This document shows positions 49,799 through 63,200 of a stretch of DNA of 64,000 bases, piece after piece. The stretch's first letter is position 1. Each line of letters begins with the position of its first letter. This DNA is from Parus major. Lineage: Eukaryota; Chordata; Aves; Passeriformes; Paridae. The stretch is taken from the NCBI RefSeq assembly GCF_001522545.3, contig NC_031799.1, positions 35,051,228 through 35,115,227 on the forward strand. The letters run 5' to 3'. Made by a program: the position numbers and the translations under genes. The notes beneath the pieces were generated by a model. That model did no database searches. It had not been told where the DNA came from and was given only the letters and a program-made list of their open reading frames with translations.

Positions 49799-49828
49799 GG
49801 GGGTGAGGTGAGGTGAGGTGAGAGAGAG
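49799..49828. repeat. Short (GGTGA)n repeat
   Basis: About four GGTGA units followed by GAGAGAG. Confidence 0.85.
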
Positions 49829-52818
49829 CCATCAGTGGATCTTTCTGTATCCTAGTAGGAAAGGCTCAACAGAAAATTAATTACTTAATAACTGCTTTAA
49901 TAAGACCAAATAAGAAGAGGAATAAAAATAGCAAGTATCAGCTTATAACTCTTCAAGTGCTAGGCACCACACATTCATGCATCATCAGGCAGAGCGCTGG
50001 TGTATTTTCCCATGGCATGCTATGCAGAGCACATCCTGTCCATGCAGAGAAACTCTCTTTTTCATTCATTTGAGGTCATGTATAATTTCCTTACAATAAA
50101 CCAACTCTATTCCTAAAGATTTTCTCAGAGGAACTCTTTAACATACCATTGACAAGGGCAAGATCATGCTGGAAGGGTTATGGTAGTGACAACTCAAAAG
50201 TGTCTTCAGGCTCCTCCAAGATCAGGTGTGGGTTGAATCTGTCCTGTGGACAAGGGATACATATGACACAACACAGTACAGCACAGAAAAACACAGGACT
50301 GAATGGCTCAGCCTGATGGCCCCACTGGGTGTGTGGTACTTGCCCAGATTAGCTGTCCTGTGGGTCCCTGGCTCTGAAATTCAGTGGGCTCCTAGTTAAG
50401 GTCAGTGTAGTACACTGACCTCCTCTGCCTTCTTTCTATCCATGTGCCAAAGAAATTAAAGTTTATAAGCCTTTCTCTCTCCTCCCCTTCTGTAAACAGT
50501 GATCTCAGAAACATCCCTCTGCTTCAGGATGTGTCTGACCTCACCACCTTCCCCAGTCTCTGTCCTACATCATGCAAAAAATCTGACCCTGAATGATGAG
50601 AAAAATCCTCTCTTTACTCTCCATACATGTCACGATCAGGGTAAAAGGTGATTGAAATAAGGAAGTACATGTTCATGCACATGACAACTAAAGAAATTAT
50701 GTGAGAGTACACACCACATCCTGTTATGGAAGGGAAATTGGATGGAGATAGAGAGTTCAGTAAGGTAGGGATAAGATCAGAATGATTAGAGAATTTAGTC
50801 TTAAAAAGGTGGCTTCTTTCATGAGATTATCATCCTACACAGTTAGGAATGTAAATCAACAAACTACATGTAAACTTTGCAATATCTACATTCCCATTAA
50901 AAGGAACTGGATCTTGAATAAGATTATTAAGAGTATTTTTATTAAGAGTAATCATTAAACCTGCATGGAAAAATGCCTGTGTCAGTTTGACAAAGTTTAA
51001 GACTTTCTTTTTCCATGGATGGATGAAAAAAACTCCAATAAATGGTTTGAAAGTGCAGATTAAATCTGTATTTATGCTTGCTAGCATTTGTGAACAGTTG
51101 ATTTACTGCTCAGGAAAAAATATATCAACAGATACAGTTTGCTTCATTATGTGTGTAATAAAGAAGCTAATGTTTTTTTTCTCCCTTTTGTAGCTATAGT
51201 AAATGAAGATTTGAATTCCGGGTAGAGCTTTCTCTTGTGGAAGTAGCAGGAACCTAGACCAACAATCCCTAAGCCCCAAACCTTGTTAAATGCAGTTTCA
51301 GTCTTGGGGACTTAATGTACTGATTGCTTCCTGAGAAGGAGTCTCATTGCCTGCTCCATTCAGTCCTATTACTGAAGGTCTAATTACATCTATTATGCTG
51401 TTCAGTTTCACAGGCAGTTTTTGGGGGGAGGAGGATGTGAAAGGAAGCTGAGGAGTTCAAGGGGGATGGGGAGATGGGGAAGGACAAGAAGAAACCAAAG
51501 CGTATGGCAGGGAAAAAACCCACAGGTCTCAGCTACTGAGAAATGAACTGATGACTGAACTTCTACATGAGATTAAATCACAAAGTGTGTTATTGTAACA
51601 AGGCAAAATGGCAATGGTCCCAATTTCATATTCTTCTCCAAGCAAGAGAGAACCAATCACTCTGTCAAAATCATAGGTAATGGTTATTGAAAGCTTCAAA
51701 AGGCCTTAGCTCAACCAAACAAATTTTACTATGAAAAGAAAGAAAGGGGAAGATGGGATCTGAAGCAATTTTGAAGACTTATATTTTAGGCTGCCAAAAG
51801 CCCTTCTCAGACTTCTTTTCCCCAGTATAACACAAATATCATATGCCATACTATGCTTTTGTGTAGCCTAGATTAAGACTGTTATCATGGCCTAATAGAG
51901 CTCAAAATGAGAGGAGGGGAGGGAAGGGGAAAGAAACTCATTATTTTTAGATGGCTTTGCTTTTCCCATAGGGTTCCTACAGATCCTACTTAGCAGCAAC
52001 TCATTCCAGCACTGATTAAGTGGGAAATACACAGAATCTCAAAAGGTCAAACCTATAATCAGCTGCCCTAAGGGGTTGACATGGAAAACTTCTCAATACA
52101 TGTTCAATTTATGGCAATATTATAACATCTAGTCAGTGATAAACAATGAGGGAAAGAGGGGGGACTCCTAACAGAGCTTCTTAGAATGCCTCAGCATTAC
52201 AGTATTTTGTTATGTCCAGGTTCTTGGTGGGATATCCATTATTGTTTTCACTCAGTTTTTGGATGCTGATAATTTTCTTTCCAGCTGCTGAGGGGAATGC
52301 ATTTATAATAAGCTAAATCTGCATGAGACATACACACTGCTTACTGCTGAGAAAATCATTCCCAAGATTATCTAAAGAGCAAGCATGGAAAATGGAGCTC
52401 TCTTTCTTTCAGAAAGAAGAAAAGAGAAGGAGAAAGAGAGACAAATTATTAAAAAAACCCCTAATTATTTGGGTGAATCCAAGTTTTTGAATACTGATTA
52501 TTTTCATGCATATGTATTATAACAATTTAAACACAACTGGTTATTTCGAAATGGTCTCTGTTTGGCTACTACTTCACCTCTTGTGAATCATTAATACACT
52601 CCTGCAGAGCAGAGCCTGATTCAGCTACTCTGGAAGCAAGGGAGACACTCATTCATTTCAACAAGATCTGAAAGCTTCAAATGAACATGCAGCTTAAACC
52701 ACAGGAAATCTGGCAGCAGGATTTTTTTTGTTTTGCTTGATTTACAGTATATGCATTACCTTCCAGGACTGACTCTAGGCACAAGCTAAGTGGGCAGTTG
52801 CTTACAGCTGAAAAATTC
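49829..52818. other. Unique DNA; no gene seen
   Basis: 50160-50600 is GC-richer than its surroundings and may hold an old unrecognised repeat. A purine-rich patch lies at 51910-51935. No motif-bearing frame. Confidence 0.5.
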
Positions 52819-52847
52819 GGGGGGAGGGGGGGAGAGAGGGGAGAGGG
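52819..52847 (+). repeat. G-run cluster with G-quadruplex potential
   Basis: Four G-runs of 6, 7, 4 and 3 bases (52819-52824, 52826-52832, 52838-52841, 52845-52847) separated by 1, 5 and 3 bases fit the usual four-run, short-loop pattern. No gene start is recognised nearby. Confidence 0.85.
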
Positions 52848-53428
52848 AATAGCTGTTGCCCTACTACTTACACTTCATGTGCCAGAGATGTGGAAAAACT
52901 GGGCTGACTGCTGTCATGAGTGTTAGGGTGGTGCATCCTCAGCAAAGATGCCACTACAGTCCTTTATATTTCTCTTCCTCCCCAGGCAAAGGCAAAATCT
53001 GCTTGCTCTGCTCTCCAGTGCTTTTCCCCTCAGCTCTTTTTTGTTTTCTCACTTCTTTCTATGCCAGAAGCAGACAGGTCCCTTTCCTCTCTCATTGGAA
53101 TAAGAAAGGCAGTTTCCCTTTTACAGCAAAGGTGCCTTGAACTAGCCATGCTTCACTTACTTTAGCTAAGTACAAAGCAGTGCTGAAATTGTACAGTTTC
53201 AAGCACTCTCTGGTATAAGTTTTAAAGTTGTGGCACAGCTGCGTTTTTATCATTATGGGAATGCTTTTAATGCTCCCAGCGTGTCTCCACAAAGTCCCCT
53301 GCATATCAAGAACCGTTTCAAAATAGGCCTTTACCAAGTCATAATTGAACCTCAGTTACTTTTGTCAGCTGAACTTCTATGGGAACAGAGCCTTCCCAGG
53401 TGACAACTCTAAAATATTTCCAAATTCA
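52848..53428. other. Unique DNA; nothing recognised
   Basis: Overlapping frames of 94 and 81 codons on + at 52856-53165 and 81 on - have no motifs. Confidence 0.5.
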
Positions 53429-53502
53429 CTATATATGTATCAGGCTATATACATATATATATAGTCTAGTACATATATATCTATATATATATACATATAT
53501 AT
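53429..53502. repeat. Imperfect (TA)n / (TACA)n tract
   Basis: Alternating AT with GT/AC and CTAG interruptions; partly self-complementary. Confidence 0.9.
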
Positions 53503-56500
53503 GGTCTGATTATTTTGCTGTATAATGGAACTGTCAGGTTGGCTCATCTGTTCTACAATATGTACTTTAAAAACAGATAAAATTAAAAGCAAAGCCCCAG
53601 AAAAAAGTAGTCAAAATGATAGAGGGGACTTTCAGCAACACAAATACATCTTGTCTTTGAGAATAAATAACCCAGATCAAGGTTCAAAAGGAGAAGTCAT
53701 AAAGCTAGCCTTTGGACAAGACAAGTGCCACATGATTTTGCACAGAAGATGACTTACCTGAGGGATATATCTGACACATTACACTTACTGTGTATTCTGT
53801 ATATTTCACACGATTAAAAATAAACCCCCCAAAACTTTTCTTTTTACAAAAAAAAAAACAAAAACCAAACAGAAAAGAAAAAAAAGGAAAAAGAAATTCC
53901 TACCAAAAACTACTGCTAATACTCAAAACTACATAAAAGCCCCTCAAAACAAAACCCCAAGCAAAAGACCCCAAAGTTTTTTAATGTTCAAAGTAAAACA
54001 GGAACTCTTCCTGTTCTCCTAAAGAAATTTGTTTTCAAGGCTAGGTTCTCAGGAGCTGTGGCACACATGGAAATAAATCTACTTACAGTCAAACAATAGG
54101 ATTTGGAACTTGTAAATATATGAAAACAGATACATGAAAGAAATCTAGGATGCACTGATACAGGTTAGAACACTTACTTGAAAAGAGGTATTTTAGTTAT
54201 TAAATTTCAAACAGGGTGAAATTATGCTTTTTATTTTTTTACAGTAAGCAGCTTAATTTTTCTTAAGTAACCCCTATCCCCATTTACACTGTAAAGAAGG
54301 AGAAATATTGCAAGGTTTACCACATTAATGTGTCATAGTCTGAAGTTAGGCTTTTAGGTGAAGGTATGTCATGACAAACTTTTTACTACAGTAACATTGC
54401 TCAAAAATTCTATTGCAATACATACTGTATAAAGGTAGATCAAAACAATTTCAAATTTTGAAAAGCTAGTAGTGATTTTCAAGATAGTTTCTAATGCACA
54501 AGGAAGACAGAGCAGAAGCTGTCAAATATCATAAAAATATTGTAGCTTTTAGTGGCCATAGAGCACATGTAATACACTTCACTTATTGTCAGGTCAGGAT
54601 GATGCACCTTTAGTGCAAATGAGAGCCAAATTCTCACAGCTGAAGACTGAAGCAATCCTCATCTCCTCCTGTAATGAAAACTAATCATAATCAAACTTCT
54701 TTCAGAGATTTGGAAAAAAATACCTCCTCAGTTTAGATCTTCTTCTTATGAATCCAGCTAGGTATGGGTATGGATATGCCCCATCTTGTATATCCATTTT
54801 ACAACTTCATCTTGCACTGCAAGGAACCTAGAACTTCAGCAGTATAAATTCCTCCTTCAACACTGCTCAGCTGAGCAAAGGCCAGAGCAACTTTGAAGGC
54901 ACAGAATTTCTGGTGATCAGACAGTTAAATGTTTTGTCCATTTCACCCTTACAATAGCAAAGTGCAAATGCAAATAGATATTAAATTTAGTTCTGATCCA
55001 TACTAATTCCTGCTTTAACTTCCAATATATATCTTGGAGCTGCTTTTCTAGTTCAATCTCAATCTTCACACTTTTTTAAAAGGAACTTGACAAACTTAGG
55101 GCATATTCCTTTATTCTCTCTTATTTGAATTAAAGTGAACTTTCTTTAATGAGCTCACCTTGATTTATAACTTTCTTCAGAGACATTTGCAGTGAAAAGG
55201 TGCTAGTGCTGTGTGTGTGCCAGATGAAGTAACTGCAACCTTTTGTGGATATTAGCTTTTGACATATGAAATGTCTTGGTCTTTTTCACTTTTTGATGTA
55301 TTTTTGAAAATTCAGATATTTCAACAAATCACAAATGACCATCAGCCCTAAAAGCTCCCAGAGAGGGTAGCATCACAAAAGCAACCAATTGTAATGGCTT
55401 CTATATTGGTGAAAAAATTGAAAAAAACCCCAAAAGAATGCAGAAACCACAGAGACACATCAGGTTGTGTTACACCCTGTTCATACTTGTCAATCATTCT
55501 GTGACTTGGTAAACCAATCCAGTTTAAAACTAATCCAGTAAAAAAAAAAAATTAAGTTTAATGTGGATCAATACCCTGAAACAGTGCAATACTTAGACTC
55601 ACAAAGATGAGGAAGGTGCATGAGAAAAGGAGTGAGTAACCATTGACAGGATGGAGGAAAACCTGTTTTTCTTCAATATGGGGTTGAAACGATCAGGAAA
55701 ATTCGAAGCAACACTGTTTAAAGAGAACCAAAACCTTAGGAAAATGCTTTCCATTAATTTTTAATTTAAACTCAGTCTTACTGGTCAGCTTTAGAATAGC
55801 TCTGAGCTTCTAGTCCTTGGATGGCAGGGAGTAACTCCTTTTCATAAATAAATAATTTTTCTACTTACAGGAAATAAGCAAACCCCAAGTGGTTGACTTC
55901 CAATGCCAGGAATCGAGTGCAGCTGTTCACTGTTCAGTGGGTCAGTGTTATGGTTAGGTGTCCAGTGACAAGTATGGATTGCCTTGCTGTTCTGGTATTC
56001 AGAACAGATCTCAGCTAAAATGAAAACATTTTGTTACAAAATTGCTGATTCACTGAAATGGGGAAAAAAAAAATAGTTATTACCACACTAATAGTAGTTT
56101 TGAGAAGAAATAAAATTTCACAATTCTAGATGAAAGTTCCAGGGATACTAATAACCATGATTAAGAAAAAGCCCAGTAGTTGGAACATTTACCTAAATAT
56201 CAATGATTCAGTCATATTTTGCTTTGCCTCAGTGCTTTAAGCACTTAAATATGAACTGGGAGTGACAGGGAGCTCAGCAGATAAGGGTTATTCACTACTC
56301 CAAGGTCTTTTTCTCAAAGGCTTTTTTTTCTTCTTTTTTTTTCCACCTGTGCTTAGTCTACAGTTTTAATTTCCTTAACTTAAACCTCACTGAGACGTCA
56401 CTCAGACAAATGTTATTAATGTTCTTATGTTAAAGAAAGGGGGATGAAGACATTTGTTTCCCACCCAGCACCAAGAAGTCCATTATGACTGACATAAATT

Positions 56501-57190
56501 GTATTGATGGAGCTAACAAGCCATTCTAAGACTGTGTGTCTTGCTTTTCTCCAGTGAATTAACAATTTCTTTAGAATCTAAGGTAAAGATGAAGATTGAG
56601 ACTACTGGGGATTTCATTAACATGACAGAATGTTTGACATGCTTCTAAGAGATGAAGGTATGTTTGTGTGGTCACTCTTAATAGGGGAAATGCACAGAAA
56701 TGCACATGCATTTCCTTCCAAATGTCAAGAATACTGAAGTTGAGAACAGGAGATAGAAAGGTAGAAAGAAGGTAAAATCTTAACAATCCTAGCAGATTGG
56801 GAAAAAATGGCAGTTTGGAAAGATTATACAGGTTGTCTACAGCACAAAGATGTGTGCACTTGCTACTAAGGTCACAGGTTTTTTTATGTCGTCCTATGAT
56901 AAGCCACTCATAGTTCTTACATCAGGGCAATGGCTGTTTTCTGACTTGGCACCTGACTTTCTCATTTCACAAACCACTTACAATGCAGTCCACATGAGGC
57001 TGTCCTATATCAAATTTGAACTCAAGCTAGTACAGTCTACTCCTTTATGAAGTGCTGTTCTGTCCCTGACAGGCATTGACCTATGAGTGACATTGATGGA
57101 TGATTGAATCCAAATGAAGGTTAAGAATTTTTTTTTACCTGTAATACCTTGTTTTGCTCTATTAGAATTCATGCTTCTGGGTATTTTGGA
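53503..57190. other. Unique AT-rich DNA with A-rich stretches; no gene seen
   Basis: An A/C-rich stretch at 53815-53980 contains several A-runs. Otherwise nothing is recognised; open frames are at most 75 codons. Confidence 0.55.
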
Positions 57191-57272
57191 GCAAGGAAGG
57201 AAGAAAGAGAAAAAAGGGAGAAAGGGAGGGAGGGTGGGGAAGGAAGGAAGTGCAGAAGGAAGGAAGGAAAAA
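57191..57272. repeat. Purine-rich (GGAA/GGGA)n tract
   Basis: Imperfect GGAA and GGGA tetranucleotides on +, with short interruptions (GTGGGG, TGCAGA). The 66- and 63-codon frames crossing it are artefacts. Confidence 0.9.
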
Positions 57273-59967
57273 TGTCACCTGCGCACCTGCCTTCCCTCTC
57301 ACCTCACCATTTAATTGCTTTTAGCAAGTGGTTTAGATAGCCTTTGTAGCCCAACCTGGAAGTTTACATTTGAATTGGTCTGAGGGAACTTATGCAGTCT
57401 CTACATGGCTACCTTTCAGAGGAGCCTAAGGGTTCCTAAAACTAAACTAAAGATTTCATCAATGGGTTTCTGAAGAAACAGAGAGTGTGTATCCATTTGG
57501 AAAACAGGAAGGAAAATCAGGCCAAACCCAGCACAATCACAATATTAAATCCTGTTCTGGTCTTTATAGAGTATGTGCTGCTGTTATCATTCAGCTTTAG
57601 ATTTGCACTGCTGACTGGGTGTTCATAGACAGTAAAACATTAACATTTATGATCTGATAAAAAGCAGTGTCCCAGTGCATGAAGAAGAAGGCATGTTCTG
57701 CTTAAGTGATAAGGATGGCTCCTCTACTCACTCAATGCATTTCAAATAGAGAATGGGCTTAGGTGAAAGATTCCATGCTGGATCTGGAGCTGCCTCATTT
57801 TATGGGAGATTTCAGTCTGCTGAGACAGTGCTGTAGGAACTGACTCCACTGAACTGATTTCAGTTGAAGCTACCAGCCCAGTGTAGGCTGTAGCTGTGCA
57901 GAGGGAGATTTAACTCAATGAGGGTAAGGAAAGGATTTGAAAAATAATTCATAAAAACAAAACAAAAAAAATCCAGTGAGTTCTCCAAATATATGTCTGG
58001 AATAATTCCTATGGGCAAAGGCATAGGTGTGTGAGATGACTCCGGAAAAGCAATTGTAAATTCCTTCTGGCTTCAGTATAAATCCCTTTCATTCAGAGGT
58101 CAGCATTTAATGTTTGCAGCTAAGGAGCATCTTCCACTGGCTACTCAGTGTGCTTCTGTTTCTATGACAGTTTTTATCCTGATGATGAGAGAGCCCTGTC
58201 AGATAAAGTGTAAGCCACATTTACCTCTAAGTGCCCCACACTAGCTTGTGATGCCTAATCTCTTTTATTGAACCTACTATCTGGTTTCTGGAGCCATTGA
58301 TTTTCTTTGCTGTCAGTTTGTGGCCTTGACTCCTTAATGTTTATTTAGGCTGTTCTCCATAAATTGCTTCTGGTGCTGAGGGCGAGAAAGGAGGCAGGAG
58401 GTCAGGGGTGCATGTATACCTGTCCATATATATAAATCACAGCTTTTGTTCTTCACTGTTATTTGTGAACATGTTTACTGGATGAAAAAAAAGGGGAGTA
58501 TTCTACTAAAACATGGAGAAATCATCACTAATTTCCCTCTGTCTGAAATTTTATTGAAATCTAGATTTTTATTTTTCTTTATCTTCATAATACCTCTTGC
58601 TATCAACTCAAAGATGTAATGTTTCTTTTTGTTAAGCGACACAAAGAGAGAGAGGAATGGTTTGTTTATCAGCACAGAACTGTACTTTTCAAATGGGAAA
58701 GTGGTGTGTATATTTTGTTGGTGAGTTTTGGGGATGGGGGGAATTGTTTTTTCTTGCCTCTTTTTTAATTTCAGTCTTTGTTGAGAATGGTGGGACTCAG
58801 GAGTGCAGCATTTGTACAAACAAGAAAACACTATTTTTCTTGCTGTCAGCATCCCAGACCTGGGCTGGGCCAGTTAAAGAAGGAACATAGCCTTCATTGG
58901 GCAAGAATAGCACTGTTCCAGCAGTAGGGCAAGTCTTCCTCTCTGGTAATGTCACTGGCAAAGCCAGCAAATGAGAAATGTTTAGGAGAAGGGGTTTGTA
59001 CTCTATACCAATAATTTGAGAAAAAATCCTAAAAATTTGAAAGGAAAAACCCTAGAGTTTATTTAACAGTGAGCTGCTAGAATACTATAGCCTTAAATCA
59101 ATGGAAACTGTTTTGCAACAGTGAAGAGTTTTTCCTTCTGCTGCAGTAAACATCATAGTTGGTACAAGATGACAAGTGATTCTCCTGAGGCTAGGAGAAC
59201 AGTAATCAATAGAGGTACAGTTTGGGCTACTGTTCTCTCTCCTGATAAAGAAACATTGTGCGCAGATGTGATGATGAGTATAAATCAAAAGAAGAAAGAG
59301 GAGTTGTTCCAAGATAGGTAAAGGAATACCTTATTGACCAGAATATCTGATGCAGGAGGGTTTTTTTTCCATTTGACCCCTCGGTTTGTATGGTTATTCA
59401 GTATCCTAAACTTAAGCAAGTTAAGTTTATTGTAAAAAAGGAGATGTAGCAACACTGGCAGGATAAATATTTGGGCTAATATTCCACTTGCATCTGTCCT
59501 TCCATTTTCCTTTCATACATTCTTTAAAATTTATTAAATATATGTTATGAATAAACAGCACTCAGAAGGAATTCTCAGATTCAATTCCATGTTCAGGTTG
59601 CAATTCCAGTTTTTTAACACTGATGGCTGGGATAATTTCTCTAAGAAATTTTTAAGTATCCTGAAATTATCCTTTAACTGAGTATAATTTACATGCAAAA
59701 CCCAAAAGCATCTAGTCCAGAAGTCTTCACTATTGTTTGAATAGCTTCAAATATTAAAGCTTTGCATTTCATAATATTTATTTTATTGGTAGATAATGTT
59801 CTCATTCTAGGCAATATAAAGTACTAGAAAAAGGAAAATGTTTCCATAGGGTGCTTCATTGTCTCTTGAACTTTAAAATCAGCACCACTGCAATAAAGCA
59901 AAACACACGAAGATATCAGGGAACACTGCAGAGAGTATCATGTATCACCATCAAAGAAAGAAATCAG
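57273..59967. other. Unique AT-rich DNA; no gene seen
   Basis: A 125-codon minus-strand frame at 58475-58852 was inspected; its Lys/Phe/Ser/Ile-rich product reflects base composition and shows no motif. Confidence 0.5.
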
Positions 59968-60014
59968 TATGGAGTAGGGAAGAATAATGGGATATGGAAT
60001 AGGGAAGAATAATA
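59968..60014. repeat. Two-copy tandem repeat, 25-bp unit
   Basis: The unit starting 'tatggagtagggaagaataa' at 59968 recurs from 59993 with one substitution (gagt/gaat). Confidence 0.85.
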
Positions 60015-60215
60015 AAGAAAATCATGAAAAATTCTTATAAGAGATTGGTAGGCTGGCATATTTACTGTAGGTACATATGCTAAAGGATGCTACAATTTAA
60101 TTTGTAATCTACCAACCATAAAGAATTCTATCTCTATTTAAAACAACAAGGATTAACAAACTGTCAATGAATTGAGAAGTAATTTCTAATAGTCTTCAAT
60201 ACGGCAAATTTAAAG

Positions 60216-60247
60216 AATAAGGAGTATAATATAATACACTCCTTATT
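60216..60247. repeat. Inverted repeat, perfect 10-bp arms, 12-base loop
   Basis: Arms aataaggagt (60216-60225) and actccttatt (60238-60247) flank an A/T-rich loop. Confidence 0.85.
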
Positions 60248-63200
60248 AACTGATGAATAATCATTCAGTATATTAAATTAAGTTGACAACCATTAAATTA
60301 ATTGACAAAATTCTTGCTGATTTGATTGGGCCTTTGCTCATAAAAGACTAGAAGCTGGATCTGGAGAAGAAATATATGATCCAGGTGGTCCAAATGTTCC
60401 ACAGCGATGCATAAAGCAAAAATAACTGTTTGCATAGCCTATTTGACCTGCAGACTGGAAACAGAACAAGGCTACAAGCTTTTTGTGAGTAAGTAGTGAT
60501 TAGGTACATTTTCCTTCAGCCCAATTGAAGCAAGCAACTTCCTCACTACAGATTTTTCTACTGACACAACATATTTTTATACAGCTGAGTTTAGCAATGC
60601 ATAATACCTCATTAACATTTAACAGCGTGAAATATGTCTCTGTGAAGGTTTTTGGGTTGGGGTTTTTTTAAATGTAAAATAGGAAGGAAGGTTGTTAAAC
60701 TTTATTTTTCTCTGGAAAAGCAAAACAGAAAATGTTTTCCCTTCACATTTTTCCATCTGATGTCAGGAGATTACGTTAGAGTTTTTCTTATTTTCACTCA
60801 TGACTGACATTTAAATAAGTTTTGGAGAGGGTAAGGAATAATAATTCATTCATGGCTATAAATACCCAAGATATGTTTAGTTAGGAGGAAACAGATGACC
60901 TAACAGAAGATTAAATCTTGGCAAATTTACTTACATTAACCAAACCCTTCCAATTAAATTTCAGCCAGCTGGTTGCTTCTAATCCTCTCTTGTTCAGTCT
61001 ATTTGAATGATTTTTAGTTATTGAGTTGGTTGGGGGTTCTCTTTGTTTTGCTTTTTTTTAATGCCACTTTCATCCATCACTCGCAACACCAAACAAAGAA
61101 TTTTTTGTGAGAATGAATCAAAGATTAAATGTCAGGGGCCCTACTAAACTGGGGATGAAGCCAAAAGCACTTAGAAAAAAATATGAAACTTTATCACACA
61201 TCCATAACTCCAAGCTAGCAACCAATAAGGAATGTAATTGAAGGTAGTCGCCAACTCTCTGTCCTAGTTGTTAACTAGATTGCTGGATATTAGACTAAGA
61301 ATTCTTGTTTATTCCACATCAGGGCATTAGTTATTAGGCTCATAGTGTCAGAGAGGAGGGAGGTCAAAGAAGGGAATGACAAAAAGTTGGCACTGCCATT
61401 CCAGTGTACATTCTGCGCATCATTAGTACTGTCTTTCCTCTGTACCATTCAGCACTTTTTCCCCAAATTGTGTTCCTGGTTTCTTATACAGCCAGAAAGA
61501 GCAAAGCTGCATTACCCAAACAGATAAGTAGTTTACTTTGCCACAGGTTTTCTGCTTTAATTCTTTTGAGGGGAAAAATCCTAATTAATAACATGAACAG
61601 TGGCTGAGTTCCAGATCCTTATGCAGTTCAGGTCAGTCCAAGAACTGGACTGAATATATGACAGAAGAGTTCCTCCTTCTTTTCCATATCTGGGGATGGA
61701 GGAAGAACAAACAAAGAAACAAAACACACACTGAAAAAAAAAAAAATCAGAAACATCCAGTTTCTGTAACTACAGGGGAAGTTGATTTGTCACAGTCTGT
61801 TTCCATCAATGAGCTGACACAGGAAAGATGCATGTGTGGTCTTGGAGAAGAAATCCACTTTTCTACACAATTCTGTGAAAGGCATAAGGCAGCAAGATTT
61901 TAGGCTTATTACTTCTGACAGTTTTGGCATTTTAAATGCATGTAATTACATATACAAAGAAAAGTTGGATGAGAAAGCCTAGCCAAATAAACAAAGCTCT
62001 GATATTTTACAGTCTAAAAATGTGACAATTTTGAAGGTGAATACTTGTTTAGATTAGGCATTCTGCACTATAATCAATTAATCTAATGCACTAAGCAACA
62101 GCAATCATAGTTATTTTTAATTTTGGCAAAACAACAGTCTCTAATTTGGTATTGTCACAGTCACATTCCACTGTGCTGGACAAAAAAGAATGGAATGGAA
62201 CAATTAATCTTTCCAAATCAGAAAATATTTAAATGACAAAACCTAACATGTTGCATTATAAAGAGGACAGTAAACAAAAAGATCAGTTATCTCAGGTTTG
62301 TTAGTTGCAGAAAAATGTTTTCCTCTTTCTTAAACCTTGAGAAATTAGAATTGAAAAGCACTCAATAGAGAAAAACTACTAAGAATTTTTCCCAATTTCA
62401 TGTTTTAATTCCAATGGTGTATACTATCATGGGAATTATATTTTATTCAAAGACTAATAAATCTTATGCAGAACATATATATAACTGGATCCCTGCAGAT
62501 CCTGTGTAATCTCTACATGAGGCATTAGTATCCTCTGCACTGCAATGGTTATTAACCATTCATTAATGGCCAAGTGTTCTGGAGATGGGTGTTACTTTGT
62601 GCTTTGCAAGTGCTCAGGAGATGAGGGAGGGGAATTGTGGCATACAAGGGTCAGCAGATCCTTCTTTATTTCCACAGAAACAACAGGACTGAGAGATAAT
62701 TAACAACTGAAATCATTGGACAGCTTGATTTCCAGGTTTCTTTAGAGAGCCTGAGACAGTCAGGAAAATAATTGAAGATTCTTTCATTGAGACCAGTATT
62801 ATTTCTTAGTGCATTGAACTTTATATAAGTGATGCAAAAATTGAGTTAAGCACAGCTTGAGTGATTTGCCTGAGGCCTGAGAAGAGGCTCATGAAAAAAA
62901 ACTAAAATTGAGATCTGTTGAGTCCTGGCCCTATGTCATAAGCTGTAAATTATCTTTCTTTGCAATACTGAAACTGTCAGCTGTTACGTATTCAGAAACA
63001 AACACCAAGTCATTCCTTAACCTTCTATTTGCTAAGCTAAATACATCCAATTCCTGTCTTGTACCATAAGGAAGATCATAATGTTCTCAGTATTTGTCTC
63101 TGGAACCTCTCCAAATGTTCAGTATCCTTCTCTATATGTAGGTACTTTCAATAGACATTGTATTTCACTACTGACATTCCAGTAGTTATTACAAGAACAT

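Noticed and set aside
58475..58852. 125-codon minus-strand frame
   Set aside because: Lys/Phe/Ile-rich product of AT-rich DNA, no motif or splice context.
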